Positions 15,872-24,992 are shown, numbered from the stretch's first letter. The stretch: 64,000 nt of DNA from Fusobacterium sp. FSA-380-WT-3A (GCF_012843705.1 NZ_JABAFQ010000002.1:203451-267450), one strand, 5' to 3'. Notes: generated by a model not told the origin, from the letters alone. A program made the numbers and translations.

Positions 15872-16903
15872 ATGTTTAATTTTTCTGAAAAAAAATTTGA
15901 TGTTATTTCTTGTGGAGAGATAATAATGAGATTATCTCCTGCAATTGGAAAAATTCTAATTCAAGATGGTCCTTTAGATAGAAATCTTGGTGGAGCTGAA
16001 CTTAATGTAGTTACGGGGATATCTACTCTTGGAGGAAAAACAAGTTTCCTTTCTAAAATACCTGACCATGATTTAGGGATGTATGCTAAAAGATGTATAG
16101 ATTTAAGTGGGATAAATTCTGAATATTTAGTGTATGATTCATCCAAAAATAAAAGATTAGCTCTTTATTATTACGAGTATGGGGCTTCTCCTAGAAAACC
16201 TAGTGTAGTTTATGATAGAAATGATTCATCATTTCAATTTTTGCATTCTAATGAAATAAATTCAGAAGTGTATTCTTCTACAAAAGTTTTTCATACTAGT
16301 GGTATTTCTCTAGGACTTTGTGAAAACTCTAAAACTTTAGTTAAAGACCTTATTAAGAATTTTAAAAAAGGTGGAGCATTAATTTCTTTTGATGTAAATT
16401 TTAGAAGAAATCTTTGGGGAGATGAAGAAAATGCAAGAAAGGAAATAGTAACTATTTTACCTGAAATAGATATTCTTTTCGCTTCTGAAGAGACATTAAG
16501 AAAAATGTTTAAACAAACAGGAACAATGGAAGAAATTATGAAAAATTTTGCTAAAGATAATAATATTTCTCTTCTAATTTCAACACAAAGAACTGTAAAT
16601 TCACCAAAATCTCATAATTTTACATCTATAATTTATAGTGCTATTGAAGATAAATTTTACTCAGAAAAATCTTATGATAATATTGAAATCGTAGATAGAA
16701 TCGGAAGTGGTGACGCTTATGTAGCTGGAGCTCTTTATGGTTTAACTACTTTTGATTGTCCTTTAAAAGCATTAAAGTACGGAAATGCTTTAGGAAGTTT
16801 AAAAAATACTCTTTTAGGAGATGTGGTAGCTTTTTCTAAAAATACAGTTGATTCTATTATAAAAGACCACGAAGAAGGTTCTAGTTCAGAAATGAACAGA
16901 TAA
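15872..16903 (+). CDS. kdgK: 2-keto-3-deoxygluconate kinase
   Basis: PfkB-family sugar kinase of 343 residues, phosphorylating KDG to KDPG for the aldolase encoded upstream. Seen: the substrate-binding motif near the N-terminus (DRNLGGAELNVVTGISTLGG) and the C-terminal nucleotide/anion-hole signature DRIGSGDAYVAGAL with the catalytic Asp. I start it at ATG 15872. An in-frame ATG at 15860 would place GGAGGAG inside the coding region, whereas that sequence makes a good RBS for 15872. It lies 15 bases after kdgA and ends at a strong terminator. Other PfkB substrates are possible, but the location makes KDG by far the most likely. Confidence 0.9.
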   Translation: MFNFSEKKFDVISCGEIIMRLSPAIGKILIQDGPLDRNLGGAELNVVTGISTLGGKTSFLSKIPDHDLGMYAKRCIDLSGINSEYLVYDSSKNKRLALYYYEYGASPRKPSVVYDRNDSSFQFLHSNEINSEVYSSTKVFHTSGISLGLCENSKTLVKDLIKNFKKGGALISFDVNFRRNLWGDEENARKEIVTILPEIDILFASEETLRKMFKQTGTMEEIMKNFAKDNNISLLISTQRTVNSPKSHNFTSIIYSAIEDKFYSEKSYDNIEIVDRIGSGDAYVAGALYGLTTFDCPLKALKYGNALGSLKNTLLGDVVAFSKNTVDSIIKDHEEGSSSEMNR

Positions 16904-16929
16904 TTTCTCCAACTCATTATTAAACCATA

Positions 16930-16966
16930 AAAAACAGGAGTCTAAATTTAGACTCCTGTTTCCCTT
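16930..16966. terminator. Bidirectional terminator after kdgK
   Basis: A perfect inverted repeat (16932-16946 with 16947-16961), arm AAACAGGAGTCTAAA, followed by a pyrimidine-rich run. It separates convergent kdgK and the WYL gene. Confidence 0.85.
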
Positions 16967-16971
16967 TTATA

Positions 16972-17811
16972 TTAATAATTTTTTAACGCTTCTAAAAAAT
17001 CTTGTTTCATCTCTTCTCTAAGTTCGATGGGTTCTAATATTATTGCTTCTTTTGAAAATTGTCTAAAATAAAGTTTAGCATTTTCATTAGAAGCCTCAAA
17101 TACATAGATATCTCCCTCTTTTTCTACAAATCTTGGTCTATAATTTGTTAATCCTTTTAAAAGTTTTTGTCCCTCTTCCGACAATCTAACTTTTATAAAA
17201 TTTCCATTTCCTAAAAATGGGTCAAATTTTTTTCTAACATTTTCTATATACTTTTTATCTTTTCCTTTTATTTTTTCTTCCAATATAGAAATAACTTCTA
17301 AATCCTTTAATTTATAATTATAATATTTCTTTTCTGTATCACAATAACAGAAAAGATAATTTTCATCTCCTTGTTCATCTCTTTTTATAAAATAAGGTTC
17401 AACAGTTGTTAATTTAGAACCATATTTCAATTTTAATTTTTTCTTTTCTTTTATAGCTTCTAATATTTTTTTTACTGTTTCTTGAAAAACAAAAAGTTCT
17501 CTTATATATTTAAACTTAGAACAATATTTTTCAAATAATTCTCTAAAAAATTCAGCTTCTACATCAACACCATTATCTTTTAAAACATCATAATAAATCT
17601 CTCTATTAGCTACATTTAAATCAAATTGAATTATTTTTTTTAGAGGTCTACCTTGACTTTCTAATTCTTTTTCTACATCTATTTCTTTTTTATATTTTAA
17701 TTGTTCTAAAATATAATTACATAACTTATTGTTATTTATTCCAAATTCCTCTATATCATTTTTCATCATACGCCAAATATCTTCTGGTACAGTAACTCTT
17801 ATTTTTTTCAC
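16972..17811 (-). CDS. WYL-domain transcriptional regulator with an RHH-like N-terminus
   Basis: A 279-residue protein. The first about 45 residues (KKIRVTVPEDIWRMM, then LCNYILEQL) resemble a ribbon-helix-helix DNA-binding domain rather than the usual winged helix of WYL proteins. Residues about 120-205 are WYL-like: a strand-rich domain with TTVEPYFIKRDEQGDENYLFCYCD and YKLKDLEVISILEE. The Trp of the name motif is replaced (NYL). The C-terminal part has the WCX-like VRLSEEGQKLL and LYFRQFSKEAIILEP. WYL domains sense nucleotides or nucleic-acid ends and often regulate stress or defence genes. No defence genes are adjacent here. The start is GTG (17811) with GGAGG seven bases upstream. The target is unknown. 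Confidence 0.75.
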   Translation of the reverse strand: MKKIRVTVPEDIWRMMKNDIEEFGINNNKLCNYILEQLKYKKEIDVEKELESQGRPLKKIIQFDLNVANREIYYDVLKDNGVDVEAEFFRELFEKYCSKFKYIRELFVFQETVKKILEAIKEKKKLKLKYGSKLTTVEPYFIKRDEQGDENYLFCYCDTEKKYYNYKLKDLEVISILEEKIKGKDKKYIENVRKKFDPFLGNGNFIKVRLSEEGQKLLKGLTNYRPRFVEKEGDIYVFEASNENAKLYFRQFSKEAIILEPIELREEMKQDFLEALKNY

Positions 17812-17867
17812 AATAAGTCCTCCATATAATCTATTTTCTCTTAAAATCTATTATATCATAAATAAAT

Positions 17868-17902
17868 AAAAAATAAATAAAAAAAACTGTCAAAAGACAG
17901 TT
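17868..17902 (-). terminator. Terminator of the tRNA cluster
   Basis: The hairpin AACTGTC/GACAGTT (17885-17902, AAAA loop as read on the plus strand) is followed on the minus strand by a long T-rich run. It ends the four-tRNA transcript. Confidence 0.8.
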
Positions 17903-17912
17903 AATTTTCATT

Positions 17913-17986
17913 TGGAGGCGACGACCAGATTCGAACTGGTGGTGGAGATTTTGCAGACCTCTGCCTTACCACTTGGCGACATCGCC
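17913..17986 (-). tRNA. tRNA-Cys (GCA)
   Basis: Read on the minus strand it folds as a cloverleaf: acceptor GGCGATG with CGTCGCC, anticodon loop CTGCAAA giving GCA, T arm CCAGTTCGAATCTGG, and an encoded CCA end. Last of four tRNAs. Confidence 0.95.
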
Positions 17987-17995
17987 TTTTATTTA

Positions 17996-18071
17996 TGGTG
18001 GCCAGAGGCGGAATCGAACCACCGACACGGGGATTTTCAGTCCCCTGCTCTACCGACTGAGCTATCTGGCC
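17996..18071 (-). tRNA. tRNA-Phe (GAA)
   Basis: The acceptor GGCCAGA pairs with TCTGGCC. The anticodon loop CTGAAAA gives GAA, the T loop is GGTTCGATTCC, and CCA is encoded. Third tRNA of the cluster. Confidence 0.95.
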
Positions 18072-18077
18072 ATAAAA

Positions 18078-18154
18078 TGGCGGGAGTGACGAGACTCGAA
18101 CTCGCGACCCCTAACGTGACAGGCTAGTGCTCTAACCAACTGAGCTACACCCCC
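18078..18154 (-). tRNA. tRNA-Asp (GTC)
   Basis: The acceptor GGGGGTG pairs with CACTCCC with one G-U pair. The anticodon loop CTGTCAC gives GTC, the T arm is GCGAGTTCGAGTCTCGT, and CCA is encoded. Second tRNA of the cluster. Confidence 0.95.
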
Positions 18155-18161
18155 ATTTTAA

Positions 18162-18237
18162 TGGTGGTCACAATAGGACTTGAACCTATGACCCCCTGCT
18201 TGTAAGGCAGGTGCTCTCCCAACTGAGCTATGCGACC
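18162..18237 (-). tRNA. tRNA-Val (TAC)
   Basis: The acceptor GGTCGCA pairs with TGTGACC with one G-U pair. The anticodon loop CTTACAA gives TAC, the T loop is GGTTCAAGTCC, and CCA is encoded. First tRNA of the cluster. Confidence 0.95.
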
Positions 18238-18247
18238 CACATGTATA

Positions 18248-18276
18248 AGTATACTAGATTTTATATATTTTTGCAA
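18248..18276 (-). promoter_or_regulatory. tRNA operon promoter
   Basis: On the minus strand, TTGCAA (18276-18271) and TATACT (18253-18248) have a 17-bp spacer and lie just upstream of tRNA-Val. Confidence 0.75.
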
Positions 18277-18365
18277 GTTTTTTTTTATTTTTTTTATTTT
18301 TTCTCTGTTTTTTCTTTATTTTCAATATTTAAATAAAAAAAAGAGGAAAATAAATTTTTTTATAG

Positions 18366-18377
18366 TATAATTATAAT
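18366..18377 (+). promoter_or_regulatory. Probable malQ -10 region
   Basis: Two consecutive TATAAT hexamers (18366-18371 and 18372-18377) lie about 40 bases before the malQ ATG. No clear -35 is seen in the T-rich stretch upstream. Confidence 0.4.
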
Positions 18378-18413
18378 GTACTAATACTACTTATAAAATG
18401 AAAGGAGAATATT

Positions 18414-19913
18414 ATGAATAGAGCTAGTGGTATTCTTCTTCATATTTCATCTCTCCCTAACAAATATGGGATTGGAAGTTTTGGAGAAGAAGTTATTAAA
18501 TTTTGTGACTTTTTAAAAGATATGGGAATAAAATATTGGCAAACTTTACCTTTTGGCACAACAGATAGTTTTGGTTCTCCATACAAAAGTTTTTCTGCTT
18601 TTGCTGGAAATCCATTATTTATTAATCTTCCAACACTATATAAAAAAGGATTAATTACAGAAGAAGAACTTAGAGAAAATGAATATAGTGACCTTTATGT
18701 AGTAAACTTTGAATGGTTAAATGAAACAAGAATGAAAACTCTAAAAAAAGCATATTCAAGAATAGATGAAAATTATAAAAAAGAAATCTTAAAATTTTCT
18801 AAGTTACATAAAAATTGGTTATATGATTTTTCTCTTTATATGGCAATTAGAGAAAAAAATAATAATAAAGATTGGTATCAATGGGGAGATAAAAAATTAA
18901 AATTTCATGATAAAGATGCTATAAAAAAATTTAGGGAAGAAAATCTTTCTGAAGTTTTATTTTATGAATTTTTACAATATGAGTTTTATACTCAATGGGA
19001 AAAAATAAAAAAAATAATAAATGAAAAAGGTATAAAAATAATAGGAGATGTTCCTATATATGTATCTTATGAAAGCTCAGATGTTTGGGGAAATTCTCAT
19101 CTCTTTGACCTCATAGAAGATGGTAGTCCTAGATTTATTTCAGGAGTTCCACCTGATTATTTTTCAGAAGATGGGCAAAAATGGGGAAATCCACTATATA
19201 ATTGGAAATCAATAAAAAAAGGTAGATATAGTTGGTGGATAAAAAGATTGGAACACTCTCTTTCTATATTTGATATAATTAGAATTGACCACTTTAGAGG
19301 TTTCTCAGCTTATTGGTCTATACCTGCTGAAAGTGAAACTGCAAAAGATGGAAGTTGGATAGATGGACCAGGAATAGATTTTTTCAATGCTATTTTAAAA
19401 AAGATAGATAAAAATTGTATAATAGCAGAAGATTTAGGAGATATAGATGAAAAAACTAGAAATCTTTTAAAAGAAACTGATTTCCCTGGAATGAGAGTAA
19501 TACAATTTGGCTTTTCTGGAGATAACAGTATTCATCTCCCTCATAATTATGATAAAAATGTAATTGCTTATTCAGGCACTCATGATAATAATACAATTTT
19601 AGGTTGGCTATGGGAAGCAACACCTGAAGAAAGAAATTTAGTCTTGAATTATTGTGATTTCAAAGGTGGAGATAATTGGAAATTTGGTGGATTTCATAGT
19701 GAATCTTGTAGAGCCGTTATTAAAACTTTATGGAGAAGTTCTGCCAATATAGTTATTTTACCTATACAAGATTTATGCGGATTTGGGGCTGATACTAGAA
19801 TGAATAAACCTGGTAGAGCCCAAGGAAATTGGTTTTATAGAATTACAGAAGAACAACTAAATAGTATTGATAAAGAGTTTATAAAAAATCTTAATAAAAT
19901 ATTTTATAGATAA
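18414..19913 (+). CDS. malQ: 4-alpha-glucanotransferase (amylomaltase)
   Basis: Glycoside hydrolase family 77 enzyme that transfers maltosyl and longer glucan units between maltodextrins or glycogen chains in the cytoplasm. The 499 residues are typical of the short bacterial form. Seen: the N-terminal ASGILLHISSLPNKYGIGSFG, the nucleophile Asp292 (IRIDHFRGFSAYW), the acid/base Glu339 (IAEDLGDI) and the transition-state Asp391 (GTHDNNT). IGDVPIYVSYESSDVW near 210 is also conserved. AAAGGAG precedes the ATG. It stands alone here, between the tRNA cluster and a terminator, with no other maltose or glycogen genes in view. Confidence 0.95.
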   Translation: MNRASGILLHISSLPNKYGIGSFGEEVIKFCDFLKDMGIKYWQTLPFGTTDSFGSPYKSFSAFAGNPLFINLPTLYKKGLITEEELRENEYSDLYVVNFEWLNETRMKTLKKAYSRIDENYKKEILKFSKLHKNWLYDFSLYMAIREKNNNKDWYQWGDKKLKFHDKDAIKKFREENLSEVLFYEFLQYEFYTQWEKIKKIINEKGIKIIGDVPIYVSYESSDVWGNSHLFDLIEDGSPRFISGVPPDYFSEDGQKWGNPLYNWKSIKKGRYSWWIKRLEHSLSIFDIIRIDHFRGFSAYWSIPAESETAKDGSWIDGPGIDFFNAILKKIDKNCIIAEDLGDIDEKTRNLLKETDFPGMRVIQFGFSGDNSIHLPHNYDKNVIAYSGTHDNNTILGWLWEATPEERNLVLNYCDFKGGDNWKFGGFHSESCRAVIKTLWRSSANIVILPIQDLCGFGADTRMNKPGRAQGNWFYRITEEQLNSIDKEFIKNLNKIFYR

Positions 19914-19936
19914 CTCTATTGAGAACTTTTGATTAT

Positions 19937-19985
19937 TAAAAGGAACTATTGAAAATTATTATATTTTACACAATAGTTCCTTTTA
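19937..19985. terminator. Bidirectional terminator after malQ
   Basis: AAAGGAACTATTG and CAATAGTTCCTTT form a long stem around an AT-rich loop, with a T run on the plus side. It separates malQ from the convergent patatin gene. Confidence 0.8.
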
Positions 19986-19999
19986 TTTATATTCTTTTA

Positions 20000-20869
20000 T
20001 TATTTTTGATATTCATTTATAGAAATTTTAAAAAACTTTTCAAATTTTTCCTTTAAAAATATTTCTCCATCTTTAACTCCCTCTTCATAAACATCCATTA
20101 ACTTATCGGGATTTTTTTCAAATCTATCAATTTTTAAAGGCATCTTAGGAGCTATTACAATAGCTTTTCCCTCTTTTTCATATTTTTCAATCTTTTGTTG
20201 ATTTTCTTTATATATCACATGATGACGTTCCATAAGTGAGGTAAGTTTTGGAAACTCTCTCAATCTTAATTTTATTAATGGAAGACATTTTAATTTAGGT
20301 TTATTATATTTTCTATCTCTTGTTAAAACTACAATAACTTTATCACATCCATCTTCAAATGCTTTATCAATTGGTATAGGAGTAGTAAGTCCTCCATCTA
20401 AATACAATTCTCCTTTATATTCCACAGGATGCGAAATCAAAGGTATTGATGAAGAAGCCTTAAGAACTTCTGCCCCATTTTTTAAATCTTCCTTTCCAAA
20501 AAATTCTTCTTTACCTGTATTTATGTTAGTTACTCCAGCTTTAAATTCACATTTATTTTCAAAAAAACTATCATAATCAAATTTATCTAGTTCATTAGGT
20601 ACTATTTCATATAAAAATTCCATTCCAAATAAAGAACCTGTAGTTATCAAATTATAAAAACTTAAATATCTTTTATCTTGGATATAATTTTTATTTATTC
20701 TCATATTTCTACCATATTGTCTTGAAATATAAGAAACACCATGAGAAGCTCCTGCTGAAACTCCTATTACATAATCACTCATAAATTTATATTTTAAAAA
20801 ACTATCAAGAACTCCTGTAGTATAGCATCCACGAAGTCCTCCACCTTCTAATACAATCCCTATTTTCAT
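20000..20869 (-). CDS. Patatin-like phospholipase
   Basis: A 289-residue patatin-family lipid acyl hydrolase. The Ser-Asp dyad is complete: Ser38 in GVSAG (36-40) and Asp158 in LDGG. The oxyanion glycine loop is GGGLRGCY (9-16). No signal peptide is visible, so it should be cytoplasmic or membrane-associated. The size and the ending resemble the bacterial YjjU/RssA-like group. It starts 12 bases after the DUF2974 lipase stop and is probably the last gene of a long minus-strand run. Substrate not known; it may act on phospholipids or lysophospholipids. Patatins are also used as effectors in some anti-phage systems, but no partner genes of that kind are present. Confidence 0.88.
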   Translation of the reverse strand: MKIGIVLEGGGLRGCYTTGVLDSFLKYKFMSDYVIGVSAGASHGVSYISRQYGRNMRINKNYIQDKRYLSFYNLITTGSLFGMEFLYEIVPNELDKFDYDSFFENKCEFKAGVTNINTGKEEFFGKEDLKNGAEVLKASSSIPLISHPVEYKGELYLDGGLTTPIPIDKAFEDGCDKVIVVLTRDRKYNKPKLKCLPLIKLRLREFPKLTSLMERHHVIYKENQQKIEKYEKEGKAIVIAPKMPLKIDRFEKNPDKLMDVYEEGVKDGEIFLKEKFEKFFKISINEYQK

Positions 20870-20880
20870 TTACTCACCTT

Positions 20881-22401
20881 TTATCTTTCCGAATAAATAT
20901 CCTTAAATACTATTAAATCATAAATATCTTTTGGGATATATGGACTAGATAATTTTTTTATAACTTTTTTCCAAATTCTATTTAAATCTTCTTGAGATAT
21001 TTTTCTGAAAAATTCAATAATTTTTTCTTTGTATAAAATATTATCAGTATTATTTCTTAATCCTTTTTGTAGTTCTAATAAAAATTTTTCAAAATTTTCA
21101 AAAGGTTTTTCTTTTAATAAAAAATATTCTCCTAAAAATTCTCTACTAAAACTTTTTTCTAAATATATTATTTTCCTTATAACACTAGCTATATATTCCT
21201 CTGATATTTTTTGGGTAAAAACTCCTTTTTTATCAAGTAACGGTATAAATACATCTTCAAAATGATATTCTTGTATAGATTTATTGAAAAATAAAAGATT
21301 ACTCAAAATTCTATTTTTAGAAATATCCTTTTTTAAAAAATTTAAATCTACCTGATAAGTAGTTCCAAAATGTAAAAATAATGAACCTACAAAATCTTTA
21401 GAATGGCAAAAATTTATTATTTTTCCATTAAAAATTTTATTTTCACTCAACTTATTTATAAATTCTTTTGCTTCCCTTAATATTATATATAAATCATCTC
21501 TTAAAAACAACTTTTCTAGTATTCTTTCATTTAATAATATTTGTCTTCTTCTCATAAGAGGAATCTTTTTCAAAACTCTATTTAAATTAGTTTGTTTTAT
21601 AAGTTCATGAAAAAAATCTTGATTTAATTCAAAGTTTAATTGAAATTTTTCAGTTACCAAAACTGTTCTATTATCTTTAATAATTTTCAATCTTTTTAGT
21701 TCTTTCATGATGAAAGTAATATAATCTTCTTCAAATTCTTTTAAAACTTTTATCTCTTTTTCTGATAACTTACAATTTTTTAAAATTTTGTCATATTCTA
21801 TAAAATCTTCTATTCCAATTATTCCCTCTCTTTTTATCCCTACAGAATTCCAAGTACATACATAAGGACAAATACTATATTTTTTATAACTCATTATAGC
21901 TACAAATTGAGATATGCCTCCACCAAGAGAATGCCCTGTAATACTTATATTTTCAAAAGGAATATTATCTTTTAAAAGATTTTCAAATACTTCCAATCCT
22001 TCCCAAAATTGTAAAGGCTTTTTTCCTAATCCAATAACTAAATCTGTATCTATAAAATCTTTATAAGCTTCTTCAAAAGGATAAGTTTCACTTCCCCTAT
22101 AGGATATAACATATTTATCTTCCTTTTGAAAAATTACAGCAAAAAATCCTGAACCAGATTTTCTATTTCGAGTTCTGTCATCAACTTTATAAATTTTCCA
22201 TTCATTTATTTCTTTATCAAAAAAACTTTTATTCTTTCCTTTTATATCACTTCTTACAATATTTAAACTAGAAGAAAGAGAAAATGTTTCTATTTCCTCT
22301 AATAAATCTTTTATGTATTTTCCTTGAGATTTTTCTGTAAAATTATAATAGGAAAGAATACTTAGAAATAGATATTCTCTTGATGTCTCCAATTTTATCA
22401 C
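20881..22401 (-). CDS. DUF2974 (Mbeg1-like) alpha/beta-hydrolase, probable lipase
   Basis: A 506-residue protein. The front half is a class-3-lipase-like alpha/beta hydrolase: YVISYRGSETYPFEEAYKDF near 97-116 and the nucleophile elbow GHSLGGG with Ser158. An Asp is available in FCHSKDFVGSLF and a possible catalytic His follows in LHFGTTYQ. The long insertion about 200-330 is helical and charged and matches nothing I know. No signal peptide. The 22401 start is GTG with a poor RBS. A TTG at 22392 has AGGTGA at a good distance and may be the real start. It directly abuts the ybeY stop and is followed by the patatin gene, so two lipid hydrolases are coexpressed. Substrate unknown. Confidence 0.75.
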   Translation of the reverse strand: MIKLETSREYLFLSILSYYNFTEKSQGKYIKDLLEEIETFSLSSSLNIVRSDIKGKNKSFFDKEINEWKIYKVDDRTRNRKSGSGFFAVIFQKEDKYVISYRGSETYPFEEAYKDFIDTDLVIGLGKKPLQFWEGLEVFENLLKDNIPFENISITGHSLGGGISQFVAIMSYKKYSICPYVCTWNSVGIKREGIIGIEDFIEYDKILKNCKLSEKEIKVLKEFEEDYITFIMKELKRLKIIKDNRTVLVTEKFQLNFELNQDFFHELIKQTNLNRVLKKIPLMRRRQILLNERILEKLFLRDDLYIILREAKEFINKLSENKIFNGKIINFCHSKDFVGSLFLHFGTTYQVDLNFLKKDISKNRILSNLLFFNKSIQEYHFEDVFIPLLDKKGVFTQKISEEYIASVIRKIIYLEKSFSREFLGEYFLLKEKPFENFEKFLLELQKGLRNNTDNILYKEKIIEFFRKISQEDLNRIWKKVIKKLSSPYIPKDIYDLIVFKDIYSER

Positions 22402-22872
22402 CTACTTTATATCTCTAGTATACCCATATCCTTCCAATATCTCTTCTTCTTTTGCTCTCATTATCTTTTTATCTTCTTCCTCTATATGGTCATATCCCAT
22501 CAAATGTAAAAGTCCATGAGTTAATACATAATAAAACTCTCTTTTAAAAGAGTGACCATAATCTTTTCTCTGCTCTTCCACCCTTTCTAAAGAAATTATT
22601 ATATCCCCTAAACTATCATATAACCCATTATCTGCTTCTTCATTATCATGATATGCAAAAGATATTACATCTGTAGGAATATCCTTCCCTCTAAAATCTC
22701 TATTAACCTGTTGAATTTCTTCATTTCCTGTTAATAATATTGATACATAAACCTCTTTATCACTTTCATACTCTTTATTTAAAATTTCTATTACATACTT
22801 TTCTACATCTTCATATACAATTTCATTTTCAAATCCTTCAATATCCATTCCTAAATCTAAATTTATTTTCAT
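22402..22872 (-). CDS. ybeY: Endoribonuclease YbeY (rRNA maturation factor)
   Basis: A zinc-dependent RNase for 16S rRNA 3'-end maturation and ribosome quality control, 156 residues. The zinc triad is His119, His123 and His129 in HGLLHLMGYDH. NRDFRGKDIPTDVISFAY and GDIIISLERVEEQ are also signature segments. The start ATG overlaps the pgpH stop by one base. The order pgpH-ybeY is widespread in Gram-positive and related bacteria. Confidence 0.97.
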   Translation of the reverse strand: MKINLDLGMDIEGFENEIVYEDVEKYVIEILNKEYESDKEVYVSILLTGNEEIQQVNRDFRGKDIPTDVISFAYHDNEEADNGLYDSLGDIIISLERVEEQRKDYGHSFKREFYYVLTHGLLHLMGYDHIEEEDKKIMRAKEEEILEGYGYTRDIK

Positions 22873-24992
22873 TATTTTTCCTCCAATTTTTCTTCAATTT
22901 CTCTCTCTTTTTCTTGATCAGGATATTTTATTCTTACATGATGTATTCCCATAATTGTTTTTGTAAAAACTTTTATTATAGTATCTATTTCTCTAAAAGT
23001 TAAATCAGCATCAACTAATTGTCCATCATCTATCTTATTAAAAACTATTTTCCTTATCATCTCTTCTATATTATTGTATGTTTTATTTTCAATACTTCTT
23101 ACAGCTGCTTCTATTGAATCAGCCAACATAATTATAGCTGATTCTTTTGTTTTAGGTTTAGGACCAGAATATCTAAAATCATCCTCTCTTACATTTTCAT
23201 CTAAATTTTTTGCTTTATTATAAAAATAGGCTAAAAAAGTTGTTCCATGGTGTTCTAGCATTATATCTCTTATCTCTTTTGGAATTTGGTATTTTTTAGC
23301 TAATTCAAATCCATCTTTAGGATGAGCAAGAATTACTAAAGCACTTAAAAATGGAGAAATTTTATCATGAGGATTTTCTCCCCCCTCTTGATTCTCTACA
23401 TAAAATTTAGGTCTTTTCATTTTTCCTATATCATGATAATAACTTGCTACCCTTGTAAATATTGGGTCAGCTCCTATAGCTTCTGCTGCAGCCTCTGATA
23501 CAGCAGCAACCATCATTGAATGATAAAAAGTTCCTGGGGTTTTTACTGATAAATTTTTCAAAAGTGGATTTGATAAATCACCTAATTCTAATAATTTAAA
23601 AGATGATAATATATTAAATGTTCTCTCTAAATAAGGAACTAAAGCCAAAGTCAATACTCCAGAAAATACTCCAGATAAAATAATTTTAGCTGAATCTAAT
23701 ATAAGTTCTTGGGATACTCCTATGGTTAAAAAGGAGATTGAAAAATAAATTACTACTTTAACTATTGATAGCTGTATTCCTAAATTTATAAATTGTACTC
23801 TGGTTTTAGCACTTTGTAAAAATCTTGTTGCAAATAATATTGTAAGTAATGTAACAGTTGTATAAACTAAATCATAATTTATCATTGGTAACATAAAAAT
23901 TAATAATCCAATTCCTAAATAAAAAGCATACACTGAATTTACAAGTATTTGTAAAAGAAAGAATCCTGATTCAAAAGGAATTAAATATAAATAATCTCTT
24001 TCACTAAATCTAAATGTTAAAAATAAAAGAGAACATATTAAAAAAGTAGCTCTATATATATTTTTATTAAGAAGTTCTTTTTTAAATTTACTTATTAATG
24101 TATTATAAAATATAGTAGAAATCGCTGTTAAATATAATAAATTTACAATAGTTCTAGCTATATTCTCTATAGGAGAATGAATTCCTATTGCATTCAACAT
24201 TTTTAATTTTTCTGGTGTTAATATATCACCTTTTTTTAATATTAAATCCCCTGCTTTAATCACTACATATTGTTCTTTAATACTTGCTACTTTTTCTCTT
24301 ATTCCTTCTTTTGTCCCTTTTTCATCATAAATATAATTTGGAACAACAAATTTATCTAATATTTTTAAATCTAAATTATTTAATTTATCTCCATAATATT
24401 TCTCTTTATCTTCAGAATCAGATAAAATAGAAAGTAAAGTTTCTCCTTCTTTTATTCCTTGATAATATATTTTATTCAAGACAAGTTCTAATTTCTTTTT
24501 CTGAATTTCAATATCTTTTATTGATTCCTTTTTTATTTCATTAACTAAATTTTCAGAGATATTTATCTTATATTTTTGATTAAAATTTTCAAAATTAAAA
24601 TCTTTATTTTTACTTTTTTTAATTATTATTATTTCATCATAAAAATCTTTTATTCCTTGAATATAATTTTTACTTATTTCAGGAATATAAATATATTTTT
24701 TTTCTGAACTATCAATAATTTTTTTTATAATTTCATCTCTTTTGAAATTATCTTTATATCTTATACTTTTAGGAGCATATATATTTTCTTTAATAATTGC
24801 TCCATTTATATAATTTTTTTCTTCTAAAACTTGTCCAAACTGTGCACTAGCTACAACTAATACTAAAAATATCAGAAGATACAATACTCTATCTTTCATT
24901 TGTTCCACACTAGTGTACTCTCTAATTTCATCCCTATTTTCTTTTTCTAAATCAAACCGAAGACGAAATCCTAAAAAATTTATTTTTTTCAT
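22872..24992 (-). CDS. pgpH: 7TM-HD cyclic-di-AMP phosphodiesterase, PgpH family
   Basis: A 706-residue membrane protein. One N-terminal helix (about 35-50) is followed by an extracytoplasmic 7TMR-HDED domain to about 275, then roughly seven membrane helices (about 278-455). The cytoplasmic HD domain has the metal motif with His491 and His520-Asp521 (YYHDIGK), and EHHGT near 577. PgpH of Listeria hydrolyses c-di-AMP, so this cell probably uses c-di-AMP; no cyclase is in the window. I start at ATG 24992, which has GGAGG just upstream. A longer frame to 25025 would overlap dinG and lacks an RBS. ybeY is translationally coupled downstream. Confidence 0.92.
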   Translation of the reverse strand: MKKINFLGFRLRFDLEKENRDEIREYTSVEQMKDRVLYLLIFLVLVVASAQFGQVLEEKNYINGAIIKENIYAPKSIRYKDNFKRDEIIKKIIDSSEKKYIYIPEISKNYIQGIKDFYDEIIIIKKSKNKDFNFENFNQKYKINISENLVNEIKKESIKDIEIQKKKLELVLNKIYYQGIKEGETLLSILSDSEDKEKYYGDKLNNLDLKILDKFVVPNYIYDEKGTKEGIREKVASIKEQYVVIKAGDLILKKGDILTPEKLKMLNAIGIHSPIENIARTIVNLLYLTAISTIFYNTLISKFKKELLNKNIYRATFLICSLLFLTFRFSERDYLYLIPFESGFFLLQILVNSVYAFYLGIGLLIFMLPMINYDLVYTTVTLLTILFATRFLQSAKTRVQFINLGIQLSIVKVVIYFSISFLTIGVSQELILDSAKIILSGVFSGVLTLALVPYLERTFNILSSFKLLELGDLSNPLLKNLSVKTPGTFYHSMMVAAVSEAAAEAIGADPIFTRVASYYHDIGKMKRPKFYVENQEGGENPHDKISPFLSALVILAHPKDGFELAKKYQIPKEIRDIMLEHHGTTFLAYFYNKAKNLDENVREDDFRYSGPKPKTKESAIIMLADSIEAAVRSIENKTYNNIEEMIRKIVFNKIDDGQLVDADLTFREIDTIIKVFTKTIMGIHHVRIKYPDQEKEREIEEKLEEK

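Noticed and set aside
16972..17811. WYL protein as a marker of a defence island
   Set aside because: No restriction, CRISPR, toxin-antitoxin or other defence genes are found within several kilobases on either side.
17912..18127. A 71-codon plus-strand frame
   Set aside because: It is translated from the antisense of the tRNA genes; the protein-like look is the well-known spurious tRNA-derived product.
20000..20869. Patatin as part of an anti-phage (CBASS-like) system
   Set aside because: No nucleotide cyclase or accessory genes are adjacent; neighbours are housekeeping genes and a second lipase.
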